NCBI GenBank assembly: GCA_029216955.1
Contig: JANAVB010009599.1
Coordinates: 4,442,572 to 4,506,571 of the forward strand
DNA from: Iris pallida
Taxonomy: Eukaryota; Streptophyta; Magnoliopsida; Asparagales; Iridaceae
DNA: 64,000 bases
Direction of reading: 5' to 3'
The position numbers and the translations under genes are program-made. The notes beneath the pieces are model-generated. The model ran no database searches and was not told where the DNA came from. It saw nothing but the letters and a program-made list of their open reading frames with translations. Of this stretch, positions 23,038 to 32,355 are shown one piece after another (positions within the stretch are counted from its first letter, which is position 1; every line of letters begins with the position of its first letter).

Positions 23038-23345
23038 GTTGGGGGGGGGGGGTCGGCCGCAGATGTGGTCGGAAGAGAGAGGGGGTGGGGGGGTCGGGGT
23101 CAGCAAGGGGGGGCGGTGGGCAGGGGGTGGACGTCGAGGGCAGGGGTGGCGTCGGTGGGGGGGGGGGGGGGGGCAGGGGGGGTGTCAGCTTGGGGGGGGG
23201 GGGGGGCAGGGGGGCGTTGGCTTGGGGGAAGGGGGGCGAAGGGGGGGGCAGCAAGGGGGGTGTCGTCGGCGGCAGGGGGGCGTCGGCGGCGGGGCCAGGG
23301 GGGTGGGCGTCGGGGCAGGGAGGGTTGGCTTTGGGCGGGTTGGGA
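23038..23345 (+). repeat. G-rich leader of element C
   Basis: About 300 bases dominated by G runs on the plus strand, followed by a T run (23346-23362). It lies between primer site and gag, so the element RNA would carry a C-rich leader. The overlapping open frames of glycine-rich text here are by-products of composition. The plus strand has many closely spaced G3+ runs and could form G-quadruplexes. Confidence 0.9.
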
Positions 23346-23370
23346 TTTTTTTTTTTTTTTTTGTGGTTAT

Positions 23371-23383
23371 GGCTCTGATACCA
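23371..23383 (-). other. Element C primer-binding site
   Basis: Minus-strand TGGTATCAGAGCC, a perfect initiator-Met tRNA primer site, directly next to the LTR start at 23384. Confidence 0.95.
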
Positions 23384-23499
23384 TGTAAAGAATAATTGTT
23401 ATATTTTTATTGATTGGCTACTCCACTACTTATAGGGAGTCTAGCTCTTCATACTACTTTTTTCCAATGTGGGACTAAATCCCTTATTAGTTCTCAACA
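23384..23499 (-). repeat. Element C 5' LTR
   Basis: 116 bp. Compared with 16716-16834 it has two substitutions and lacks three bases near 23450. Confidence 0.95.
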
Positions 23500-23504
23500 G
23501 ATAC

Positions 23505-23637
23505 CATGATACATCGGATGTCGGTATTCTTATTACTTTATTTTTTGCACTCTTGATTTTTAAATTGTCCGTTAGCAATTGTATTGTGCTTGAATTATTA
23601 ACTAGACCCTATTCACCCCCCTCTAGGGTGCTTTCAG
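23505..23637 (+). repeat. SIRE-like LTR (E), right part
   Basis: Resumes LTR E after element C and ends ctctagggtgctttca. No primer site follows. The DNA from here to 23962 is AT-rich, holds no coding sequence and would be NPF intron. Confidence 0.6.
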
Positions 23638-23962
23638 TATGCTCATAAGAAAGTTACTATTTATTATCCGCTTTGCCACTAGGTTTTTAGGGATGGGCTT
23701 TAGCCTAGGTTGCTTCACTCTTTTAAGATTATCAATATAAATTATTTATGACTTACGTTGATGTCATACTTGAAGGGCCACTTGGGCTTATGGACTCATA
23801 GGCCGGTGTAAATAGGCTGAAAATTCCCATATCCAACAACTAATATCTTGTTATTGACAAGCTTTATTTGTTCCATTTGTTTTGTTTTGTTTGAGGTTTA
23901 ATTTACTCGTGTAGAAACTACCAATTTCTAACCATTTATATTTGAATTTTATGCATTTACAG

Positions 23963-24477
23963 GGTTTGGGTTTGCTGACCTTATCTTCCATTATGCAAAG
24001 CCTCAGGCCTCATGTCCAAGTAGCATTGTTCTACTTCTCCCTTTATCTAGTGGCGTTTGCTCAAGGTGGCCATAAGCCCTGTGTTCAGGCATTTGGCGCT
24101 GACCAGTTTGATGAGAATGATCCTCAAGAGCGCATCTCAAGGAGCTCCTTCTTCAACTGGTGGTACTTTGGAGTGAATGTAGGCATAACGGCCTCACTAG
24201 TGATATTGTCATATGTTCAAGACAACGTCAGTTGGGGCCTCGGATTTGGAATACCATGTGTTCTTATGTTTATGGCTACAATTGTGTTCTTGATGGGAAC
24301 GAAGACGTACCGCTACTATCCTCTTGAAGAAGAGAGCCCGTTTGCTAGAATTGGCAGATCATTTGTCGCCCTTGCAAGGAATAGAGGAGCTCATTCCGAT
24401 TCATCAGATGAAAGCCATTTCTTACTCGAAGGTGCAGAAAGAGAAACATGGAGTCCTCATGCAAGAGACCAGTCCAA
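23963..24477 (+). CDS. NRT1/PTR family (NPF) transporter, penultimate exon
   Basis: Encodes about 171 residues of a proton-coupled nitrate/peptide-type transporter of the plasma or vacuolar membrane. Starts after a cag acceptor (AG at 23961-23962) with GLGLLTLSSIMQSL and ends before gtaaga (24478). Family signatures: GGHKPCVQAFGADQFD (exon residues 35-50) and FFNWWYFG (63-70), then two hydrophobic segments (about 76-86 and 97-112) and the SPFARIGRSF stretch before the central loop. It ends in phase 2 and joins 34816 in frame. Similarity is greatest to the NPF5 subfamily (the clade around Arabidopsis NPF5.10-5.16). The substrate cannot be told. The ExxER region and first three membrane helices belong to upstream exons not found in this window. 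Confidence 0.9.
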
Positions 24478-24603
24478 GTAAGAGATTTCTTTTTAGCTAC
24501 CCATAAATTATCGCATGTTAGCTTGTTAGTTTGAGAAACGATAATTATCTGGACCCAACTTACATCTCCGCACAGGCCTGTGCAAGGAGGTGATTGTTCA
24601 AAG

Positions 24604-25156
24604 CAATGTTTTAAAATCCGGTCCAACCATTGGATCATTAGAGTGAAAGGTACAAAGTCTAACCGGTCTACCGGCAAGTCCAAACATGCTGCGAGAGAAG
24701 GGTATAGGGGGTAGTCTAACATGGTTTATGTATATCCTCATACGATGTTTTATCCATTTATATTCAAATTAAAAAAAAGAGCTTCCCATCATAACGTATG
24801 TTACAAAATTAGTTCTTGACTGGGCCATCCAAACATGAGCTAAATTTATTCGTGTCCGCAGTCTCAATTATAATTTTAGCTCTTGGTAGGTCCCATATAG
24901 TCTCTCATGTCAACACCATACTTTCGAGATTTTATTCTATGGCCTAAGCTATTTTGTTGGGCAAAAAAATTTGAAGGAAACAAGGTTTTAGTGAACTGGA
25001 CGGTTCACTCAAAGCATGACCGATTTGAACGGATGCATGGATCACAACGGCTAGAACAGATCGCAACGGTTCAAGTAATCAATCTGTTCAATTGTTCGAA
25101 CTTTCTGTAGTGGTTCACGGTCCAACCAACGGTTCGAACCGGTTTTCAAAACATTG
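24604..25156. mobile_element. Non-autonomous hAT-type element (MITE)
   Basis: 553 bp with a perfect 8-bp target duplication gttcaaag (24596-24603, 25157-25164). Terminal inverted repeats start caatgttttaaaatccgg on the left and caatgttttgaaaaccgg on the right (reverse complement). Contains no transposase. 8-bp duplications are the hAT hallmark. Subterminal ccggt/accgg motifs recur at both ends. Confidence 0.88.
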
Positions 25157-25164
25157 GTTCAAAG

Positions 25165-25938
25165 GTCTGTTTAATCGTTCTTTCTTTGTATCAATATGTA
25201 GATTCCTAAAAGATACTTCAATGAAACCATCATTATGGGCTTTTGTTCTCAAACTTTGTTGAAATATAGATTAGATTTCAATTTTCAATCCTAGTATTTT
25301 TGTGCCCAAACTTTATGCATGGTTTAGGACTCCTAGTAGGAGTTCAAAGTTAGTGTTATCAGAATCTATAAATAGCACCGACATTTAGATCATTAGATCA
25401 TCAAAAAAATTGTAATCCGAAAGTCCAAGTATGTTATCTTCTAGAGAGAGATCAGTCTATGCTCTTTCTGGTACAAGATCAATATGTAAGTCTGTATGTA
25501 ATCTTCAACATTCTATTTAGTAAATTATTCTACCGTTGTCCATGTTTTATTTCCCTTTTGAGGTTTCTATGTAAAATTGGAGTTTTTGTGGTGGGATTTT
25601 TTTCCTACCTATTTGGGATTTGTGTGTTTCAAGGCATCTGATCTCATCACTTGCTTAGCAGTGATATCAAAAGTCTAAGGAAGCAATACCCATTTTATAT
25701 TTCTTCTGAAGTAGGTGGCTTTAATTATATTGAACACCTTGTCTAAACTACCATAGGTAGAGGAAACACCCAAGTGGGAGTGGCCAACAATTTAAGTCTC
25801 CTCGTAGTGTTTGACCATTTCATTTGCAATTATGAGTCATGAGCCAGTTCCTTTTTTCTTCCATAATTCCTCAGTATGTGTTTAGGAACAGGGTTTCGAA
25901 AAGAAAATCGTGGTTTGGTAGAGTTAGGCCTTCAAATT
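25165..25938. other. Intron DNA, nothing recognised
   Basis: AT-rich DNA between two hAT elements. No coding domain, paired repeat or RNA gene seen. Confidence 0.6.
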
Positions 25939-25946
25939 CCAAATAA

Positions 25947-26945
25947 CAGTGTTCTTTGCTATGCGGATTCGGTGCGAAGGAGGGCCGCCTAGGTACTAAA
26001 TAAGCGCCGAACATGTATCAGCCTCGGGCTCATTTTTCTTTTCTTCTCCTCTTACTCTCTTGTAACAACTTATTATAGTGTTATATTATAACAAAACACA
26101 ATAAAGAAATCATCAACATATATTCTATCATTATCATGATCATGAAGACATCATTAATATTGTTTCATAATGAAACACACTTAATAATTTTTTTACCATT
26201 TACATAATACAAATATGAAATTTCAACATTCTAAATCTAAATCCATTCTTAAAATCCAAACAACATATCCATAACTCGAGCAAGTCTGCTTCGTCCCTCC
26301 GATCGATCATTCCCGTTCCACCGGTGATAGGCGGGGGCCTTCCCGTTCCAAGTCGGCCCTATTGCTATCATTTCAAATAGGGAAGTCCCATTGAGGGTCG
26401 CAATTACGGGAACCAAACCCGTCCAGAGCTAGCCACACCGTTCCCTACCCCTTATTCCTTTCCAACCCCCTCCTTGGCTTAACAGCAGCAGGCGCATAGC
26501 GTTTAGCACTAGCGAGTGGTTCCCTGATGAGCGCATGTAGGGATATGCTTTCCTGTTGAGAATGAAGAAGAGGAAGGTCACTAGTTGCTTAGGGACCAAA
26601 AAACAAAAATAGAGAATCCTTTTTACATAACAGAAGAAGGGCGAAAAGTTGTTCCTTTTAGATCTCCGTCCGATAGCAGGACTTTTCCACAATGAATCGA
26701 GTCAGGTGCCCCTCGCTTACCTCTCCTCTAGAATGAGGAGCAGGCAAAGGTGAGTGAACAAGCCTCTACAACTAAGCATAAAAAAAGCATCAAACAATCT
26801 TAAAATCCGAACTGCCGCACAAGGCGCCTTGTCGCCGAACAGGCCCGCACAACCGCATAATACTGCCTAATAGGGAGTTTTTGGTTCGTCCTAGGGATGC
26901 ATAGCGCCTAGGCGGCGGCCGAACAGGCTGATTTTTAGAACACTG
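25947..26945. mobile_element. Non-autonomous hAT-type element with foreign core
   Basis: 999 bp with a perfect 8-bp target duplication ccaaataa (25939-25946, 26946-26953). Termini are cagtgttct and agaacactg. Subterminal sequences rich in gccgcctagg and gccgaacagg occur inverted at both ends. No transposase. The middle (about 26270-26760) has a different base composition and looks mitochondrial. Confidence 0.85.
26270..26760. other. Probable mitochondrial DNA piece (NUMT) inside hAT
   Basis: Evenly mixed GC/AT text such as cccgttccaccggtgatagg and purine-rich phrases, unlike the AT-rich terminal parts of the element but typical of plant mitochondrial intergenic DNA. No gene is complete. The assignment is by style only and is unverified. 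Confidence 0.45.
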
Positions 26946-26973
26946 CCAAATAATGAACGTATGATACGTAAAG

Positions 26974-27430
26974 GAGTGTTTTTGGTGTTAAACAAAACTC
27001 AATTGGAATTCCAAAATACCATGAATATTGGAGTTAGCAAAGTTTCAATATTATTGAATTTGTGTAGAACTCCATACTAAAGTGAATTTTCTTGTCCCTT
27101 TTATGAAACTCCAGTACTAACTTCAAACTCCCAAATGCGTCATAACTAGAAGAAATTATTCAATGGGACGGGCTCACCAGCCCAAAACGAAAACTCAATT
27201 GCCAAATATCATTAAGATAGGAATACCAAAAATATTTTGATATTACCATGTGTCATTATACCATTGGCGGACTCACCATTCACCACAGCTATTGTCACTT
27301 GGTGAGCCCGTCCTACTAAATACATAACTCTCCCACTAAATACGTAACTCCCGTCTTGTCAACAGAGTTTCTTTATTTCAAACCCGGTTTCAAATCTCCA
27401 AAACTCCAACATAAACCTAACTTTATTGTA
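26974..27430. repeat. MITE-like snap-back sequence
   Basis: Non-coding DNA with a perfect 14-bp inverted repeat (27166-27179 and 27300-27313, ggacgggctcacca) and gagtt/aactc-rich ends that suggest a small DNA element with a damaged right end. No clear target duplication. Confidence 0.4.
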
Positions 27431-27449
27431 GCAAACTTTGCAGGCCTTG

Positions 27450-27612
27450 TTGATTGAGCAGCACTACAAAGTCCCTGTGGCCGTAGCCCGTTGGGAACGG
27501 TGGGGCACCCCGGCGCAGTGGCGCGGGTTCGAGCCCCCTTGGAGGCATGCCTCCAAGCACCATTAAGAAGTGGACACCCACAAAAAAAAAAAATAAATAA
27601 AAATAAAAATAA
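27450..27612 (+). repeat. SINE-like element
   Basis: Contains a good Pol III B box, gggttcgagccc (27527-27538), preceded by an A-box-like ggcgcagtgg (27512-27521), and ends in an A-rich tail (about 27579-27612). The spacing between boxes is shorter than in a tRNA, and no cloverleaf is possible, so it is a tRNA-derived SINE remnant and not a tRNA gene. The 5' end and flanking repeats are uncertain. Confidence 0.6.
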
Positions 27613-27799
27613 ATTACATTTCAGTCTTTCGAATAGATTTTCACAACCTACATTTCAGAGACCATAACATCTCTCTGAACATAGTGAAACATGGGGGAAT
27701 TTCTTCCCATTTTTTTTTCTCCAAAAACAAACGAAAAAATATATTCACTGTAGAAAACCATGTTAAGTAGGAAAGACGAGAAACACCAGAACTAGTGTT

Positions 27800-28160
27800 G
27801 TGGGAGACATCTCCTGATTTGATTTGATCTAGGTTTTTCCTTTTCTTGCCAAGATGATTTATTTAAATCATGTCCTACAAGTTTCCTTTTTAATTTTTAT
27901 TTTGCCAAGCTTTTTGGATCTTCGTTTGCATAGTAGTCAAGATTTGTGAATAGTGGTCCGTAAGTTTTTCTTCTGTTGTGGGGTCGATTATATGTAGTAT
28001 GACTTCAGTTTTCTATTTAAGGGGCTAAGCCTCCATTGTTATGGCATTCTGAAAATTAATAAAAGTTATTCCCGGTCTCCTCGTCGAATATTATTCTCTC
28101 TTCGTGGAGTCGAACGCAAGGATCCTGTTAGTTCGATTCGGAGGTGGCACAACCCTGTTA
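27800..28160 (+). repeat. Possible solo LTR
   Basis: TG-start region ending near ctgttaca, with a TATA-like tatttaag (28014-28021) and an aataaa polyadenylation-like signal (28058-28063), an arrangement like a small LTR. No target duplication or second copy found. Confidence 0.3.
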
Positions 28161-28842
28161 CAAAAGTTCCACCCTTCTCCTCACTCATCTCCTCCCTTAT
28201 GACTTCCTGAACAACTATCCCAATGCTCCGTGTCAAGTAGGATTAAGTTTAGGCAGAAATCCGGTGCAAAAGCTTGAAATATCTGTCGGTCTCTCTCTCT
28301 CGTTGTATTTAATTGTATTTTGGGGTTCTGTACTGGTCTGTACAGACCGGTTGATTCACAAGGACCAGAATTTCGGTCTTGGTTGCTATTGCATACAGTT
28401 AGCCTATATATATATGGATAAAAAAAATTTAATCAGATTTTATTTGTAGATGAGAAACCTTTGACTCCTTTTCTTCTTCTCCATATTCTTTTCTCTGGTT
28501 ATTCCTAAAATGATCTGAATCTCTACATATTTCTTACCTATGGCATATCCTTCAAATTCATTGCGTACTGTCAACTAGGAAAAGCCACTAGCCCAACATG
28601 GAGTAGAATTCTCCATAGCTTTATCATCAGTATTTCGGTAGCTTATGCTTGTTTTGCAAATAATTTCATCTTCATAGAGTATAATTGAACAGAAACAGGA
28701 GCAATACTTAACGCTGTGGTGATGTTAATTATTCTGAAGTCAACAGTGTTGCAATTGGCACACAGATTCTTTTTCTGCTTGTGCTGTTGTCGCCATAGCT
28801 TGTGCTTCTAGTCCTGGAGCAGTTAGTGCCACTCATGCAATT

Positions 28843-28964
28843 TGTAGAAAATAATGGTTGGATGATTTTATTGATGGACTACTTCACTACTTATAGGGAG
28901 TCTAGCTCCTCTACATACTACATATTCCGATGTGGGACTAAAAGTCCCTTATTGATTCTCAACA
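28843..28964 (-). repeat. Element D 3' LTR
   Basis: 122 bp, identical to 34372-34493. The adjacent ctccccctcaagatggg is the complement of a purine-rich plus-strand primer, the same as in C. Confidence 0.97.
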
Positions 28965-28994
28965 CTCCCCCTCAAGATGGGCGATAGATATTGA

Positions 28995-30929
28995 TCATCC
29001 CCATCTTGTTACATAGCTTCGACAGACTAATGAACTAAGACCCTTAGTCAGACAGTCTGCAACTTGTTCTTCTGAGCGGACATGGTCAATCTTCAGTATC
29101 CCTTGTTCCAGCTTCTCCTTGATGAAGAATCGATCAATCTCGATGTGCTTCGTTCTGTCGTGCTGAACTGGATTGTTAGCTATACTTATTGCAGCTTGAC
29201 TATCGCTCAGAAGACGTAATGGTGCTCCCTTATCCAGCTGCAACTCTGTCAGCAATGCTTTCACCCACAGCAACTCTGACACTCCCAGAGCCATTGCTCT
29301 GTATTCTGCTTCAGCTGTCGACCGTGCTACCACTGACTGTTTCTTGCTTCTCCATGAGACCAGATTTCCTCCTACAAAAACACAGTATCCCGTGGTAGAC
29401 CTTCTGTCGTCTATGCAGCTCGCCCAGTCTGCATCACAGTATCCCTCAACTTCTATGCGTCCATTCTTCTTGAACCATAGTCCCTTTTCCGACGTTCCTT
29501 TCAGATATCTCAAGATCTGAAATACTGCTTCCATATGACCCTTTCTTGGATCATGCATGTAGCGACTCACTACACTCACCGCAAATGAGATATCAGGACG
29601 AGTGTGTCCCAGATAAATCAATCTCCCTACAAGTCTTTGATATCTTTCACGATCAACAGGCTCTCCTGCTTCTGCTCCAAACTTACTCTTCTGGTCAATT
29701 GGAGTAACGGCTGCTTTGCATCCCAGCATCCCTGTCTCCTTCAGCAGATCTAGTGCGTATTTTCTTTGTGATAGAACAATTCCCTGTTCGTCTTCACACA
29801 CTTCGATACCTAGAAAGTACCTCATCGCTCCTAAATCTTTCACCTCAAACTCCTTCGCGAGTTTTGACTTCAGCTTAGTGATCTCGACTTAATCATCACC
29901 TGTGATCACTATATCATCCACATATACAGCAAGTATAGTGATGTGGCCTCTTGCATGCTGGAGGAAGACCGTATGATCTGTATTTGTTTGACGGTATCCC
30001 ATGCCTGTAACAGCCTTTCTGAATCTGTCAAACCAGGCTCGAGGAGATTGCTTGAGCCCGTATAGCGACTTCTTCAGTTTACACACCTTTCCTTGCGACG
30101 TCCCTCCGTCTGATTCCGTCGCGTAGCATCCTGGCGGGAGCTCCATGTATACTTCTTCTTGCAGGTCCCCATGAAGAAAGGCATTCTTCACATCCAGCTG
30201 GTACAGCTTCCACACATAGTTCGCTGCAATGGAGACCAGAGTTCTCACGGTGCTCATTTTTGCTACTGGGGCAAACGTCTCATCATAGTCTATGCCATAT
30301 GACTGTGTGAATCCTTTTGCAACCAACCTCGCCTTGTACCGCTCTACTTTTTCTTCTGGCGTCTCTTTCATTGTGTACACCCATTTGCATCACACAGCTT
30401 TCTTCCCTTTGGGTAATGGAACCAGCTCCCATGTCTTATTTTTCTTCAGTGCCCCAAGTTCTTCCATCATTGCAGCTTTCCACCTTGGATCTTTCTTTGC
30501 TTCCTGCCAACACTTGGGCAACGAAGTAGAGTCTAACGATGCAATGAAGGCTCGATAATTCGAAGAAATGTTAGAATAAGACAAGAAGTTGACAATGTCA
30601 TGTTCGTAATCATCAAAACGAGCAGGAGCCTTATCCGCATTGATACGAGAAGATCTCCTTAAGGGAGCAATAGGTGGTGGAGAGATCATACCATCCGAGT
30701 CGGAGAGATCCGCATCAGAATCCGAGTGATTCAGTGCGGGGGGCAACATCTTCAGGAGTTGGAGCAGGAGTAGACGAGGGACTTGGTACAGTAGGCACAG
30801 GGCACGACATAGGCACAGTACTGGACTTCTGTTGTCTCCTTCTGTAGACTTGAAGCTCCTTTTTCCTTGTCTGCTGCTCCCCCTGCGTAACATATGTATC
30901 TTCTTCTTCATTCTCTGTATCTGAGTCAC
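28995..30929 (-). pseudogene. Element D RT and RNase H
   Basis: RT blocks 30929-30390, 30380-29889 and 29843-28995. Motifs: [50 protein letters not shown], and the catalytic LAVYVDDIVITGDD followed directly by a stop (29889). RNase H carries STAEAEYRAMALGVSELLW and the terminal DHVRSEEQVADCLTKGL. A TGA at 30390-30392 falls just before CKWVYTM. Catalytic residues look intact but no full-length product is possible without suppression. Confidence 0.93.
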
Positions 30930-32343
30930 TATGCTCTCCCCCTTTCGTCCAGTTTTCTACAACCGGACACGGAACCGATCCGACGACCACATTTGGGCTT
31001 ATTATCTCCCCCTCACATCGAACACCATCTGTGTTAGGTGTGTCACCAAATGCTGAACCTTCATCCGAACCATAGTATGGTTCGAGTTCTCTGAATGTAA
31101 CGTCCATGCTGACAAACATCTTCCGCTCGACTGGACTCCAACAGGCATATCCCTTCTGAGTCGCCGTGTAACCGACAAGGACACATTTAACTACCCTAGG
31201 ATCCAGTTTGCCAACGCCTGGCCTATTATCTTGGACAAAGCACACACATCCAAAAACTTTCGGTGGAACAGTGTATGTAGTTGCCCCAGTAAGCATCTCC
31301 AACGGTATCTTCCAGTCTAATACTTGAGATGGCATTCTGTTGATGAGATAAGAGGCCGTCAATATAGCCTGCCCCCATAAGTGTTTCGGGACATTCATAG
31401 CCAGCATCATCGTCCGTGCGACTTCCAGCAGGTGTCTGTTCTTTCGTTCAGCCACACCATTTTGTGCCGGAGTATAAGCACATGAAGTTTGATGTAGTAT
31501 TCCATGAGTGAAAAAATACTCAGCAACCCGCTTATTAGTATATTCTGTCCCATTGTCAGACCGGAAACACTTAATTTTAGCGCCATATTGTGTTTCCACC
31601 CGTCGATGAAAGTCCCGAAAGGCCTCAAGGACGTCACTTTTATTCTTCATAAGGTAGACCCATGTCACACGGGTATAACAGTCAATAAAGGTGACGAACC
31701 ATCGAAAGCTGTTAATTCCGGTTGTAGGACAAGGGTCCCATACGTCCGAATGTATCATGTCAAAAGCAGCTGAACTCCTATTCCCTGAGCTCACATATGA
31801 GCTGGTATGTTTTTCCAACTCACAAGCATCACAAAATAACTTCTCTTTATTAGCCCTTTGATATAAGGACGGATACATTCGACTAATAACTTGAAAAGAG
31901 GAATGACCGACACGCTGGTGGTGGAGTAGCAAGTCGGCTTCAACACTGCGACAGGAAGCTTCTGGTGGTGCGTCTGCTACTAAGGATGCCAATGCGTTGT
32001 CCAGTCCAGTCCTGTCTAAATACCACAGCCCCTTATGCCATGTGCCAGTCCCAAGTCGTCGTCCTGTCCCTTTCTCCTGAAAAGTCACCGTAGGAATGTC
32101 AAAGGAAACAGTACAGTTAAGATCAAGTATAATGGCACTAATTGATAGAAGATTGACAGGAAAAGACGGAGCATGTAAGACATTGGTTAGAGTGATGGAA
32201 GGGGTGCATGCGACAGTGCCTTTACCCATTACAGGACTGGATGTACCATCAGCGGTCTGAATACTCTCCGGCAATGGTAGGTGAGTATAGTCCTGAAACG
32301 CACCACGGGATCCCGTGACATGGCGAGATGCCCCAGAGTCCAT
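30715..32343 (-). CDS. Element D protease-integrase frame (542 aa)
   Basis: One open frame. Protease motif DSGAS at residues 2-6; GAG-pre-integrase HHQRVGH (141-147) and C171/C174 for zinc binding; integrase core with the first Asp near 200 (MIHSD), D263 in RSDNGTEY and E299 in NGVAER, giving D-x35-E spacing. A Ser/Asp/Glu-rich linker follows. It is part of a broken gag-pol: upstream it is cut from gag by TAG at 32356, and downstream it leaves frame in a six-G run (30738-30743; four in element C). The annotated start is an internal Met at the protease motif and not a natural start. Confidence 0.85.
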   Translation of the reverse strand: MDSGASRHVTGSRGAFQDYTHLPLPESIQTADGTSSPVMGKGTVACTPSITLTNVLHAPSFPVNLLSISAIILDLNCTVSFDIPTVTFQEKGTGRRLGTGTWHKGLWYLDRTGLDNALASLVADAPPEASCRSVEADLLLHHQRVGHSSFQVISRMYPSLYQRANKEKLFCDACELEKHTSSYVSSGNRSSAAFDMIHSDVWDPCPTTGINSFRWFVTFIDCYTRVTWVYLMKNKSDVLEAFRDFHRRVETQYGAKIKCFRSDNGTEYTNKRVAEYFFTHGILHQTSCAYTPAQNGVAERKNRHLLEVARTMMLAMNVPKHLWGQAILTASYLINRMPSQVLDWKIPLEMLTGATTYTVPPKVFGCVCFVQDNRPGVGKLDPRVVKCVLVGYTATQKGYACWSPVERKMFVSMDVTFRELEPYYGSDEGSAFGDTPNTDGVRCEGEIISPNVVVGSVPCPVVENWTKGGEHSDSDTENEEEDTYVTQGEQQTRKKELQVYRRRQQKSSTVPMSCPVPTVPSPSSTPAPTPEDVAPRTESLGF

Positions 32344-32355
32344 AATCCATCCTGG

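Larger units (their letters stand above)
16716..23499 (-). mobile_element. Complete Ty1/copia retrotransposon C with very short LTRs
   Basis: 6,784 bp on the minus strand, with LTRs of 119 bp (16716-16834) and 116 bp (23384-23499) and a perfect target duplication gatac (16711-16715 and 23500-23504). It splits LTR E. Internal order on the minus strand is primer site, C-rich leader, gag, protease, integrase, RT and RNase H. It belongs to the same family as element D. A 1.29-kb antisense piece of an A-type element sits in its gag. LTRs differ by two substitutions and one 3-bp gap, so insertion was fairly recent although the frames are broken. Confidence 0.95.

Noticed and set aside
26429..26692. 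87-aa minus-strand protein
   Set aside because: Lies in the mitochondrial-like core of a hAT element. No recognised domain.
27440..27600. tRNA gene
   Set aside because: The B box is good but no cloverleaf or acceptor stem can be formed and an A tail follows. SINE-like instead.
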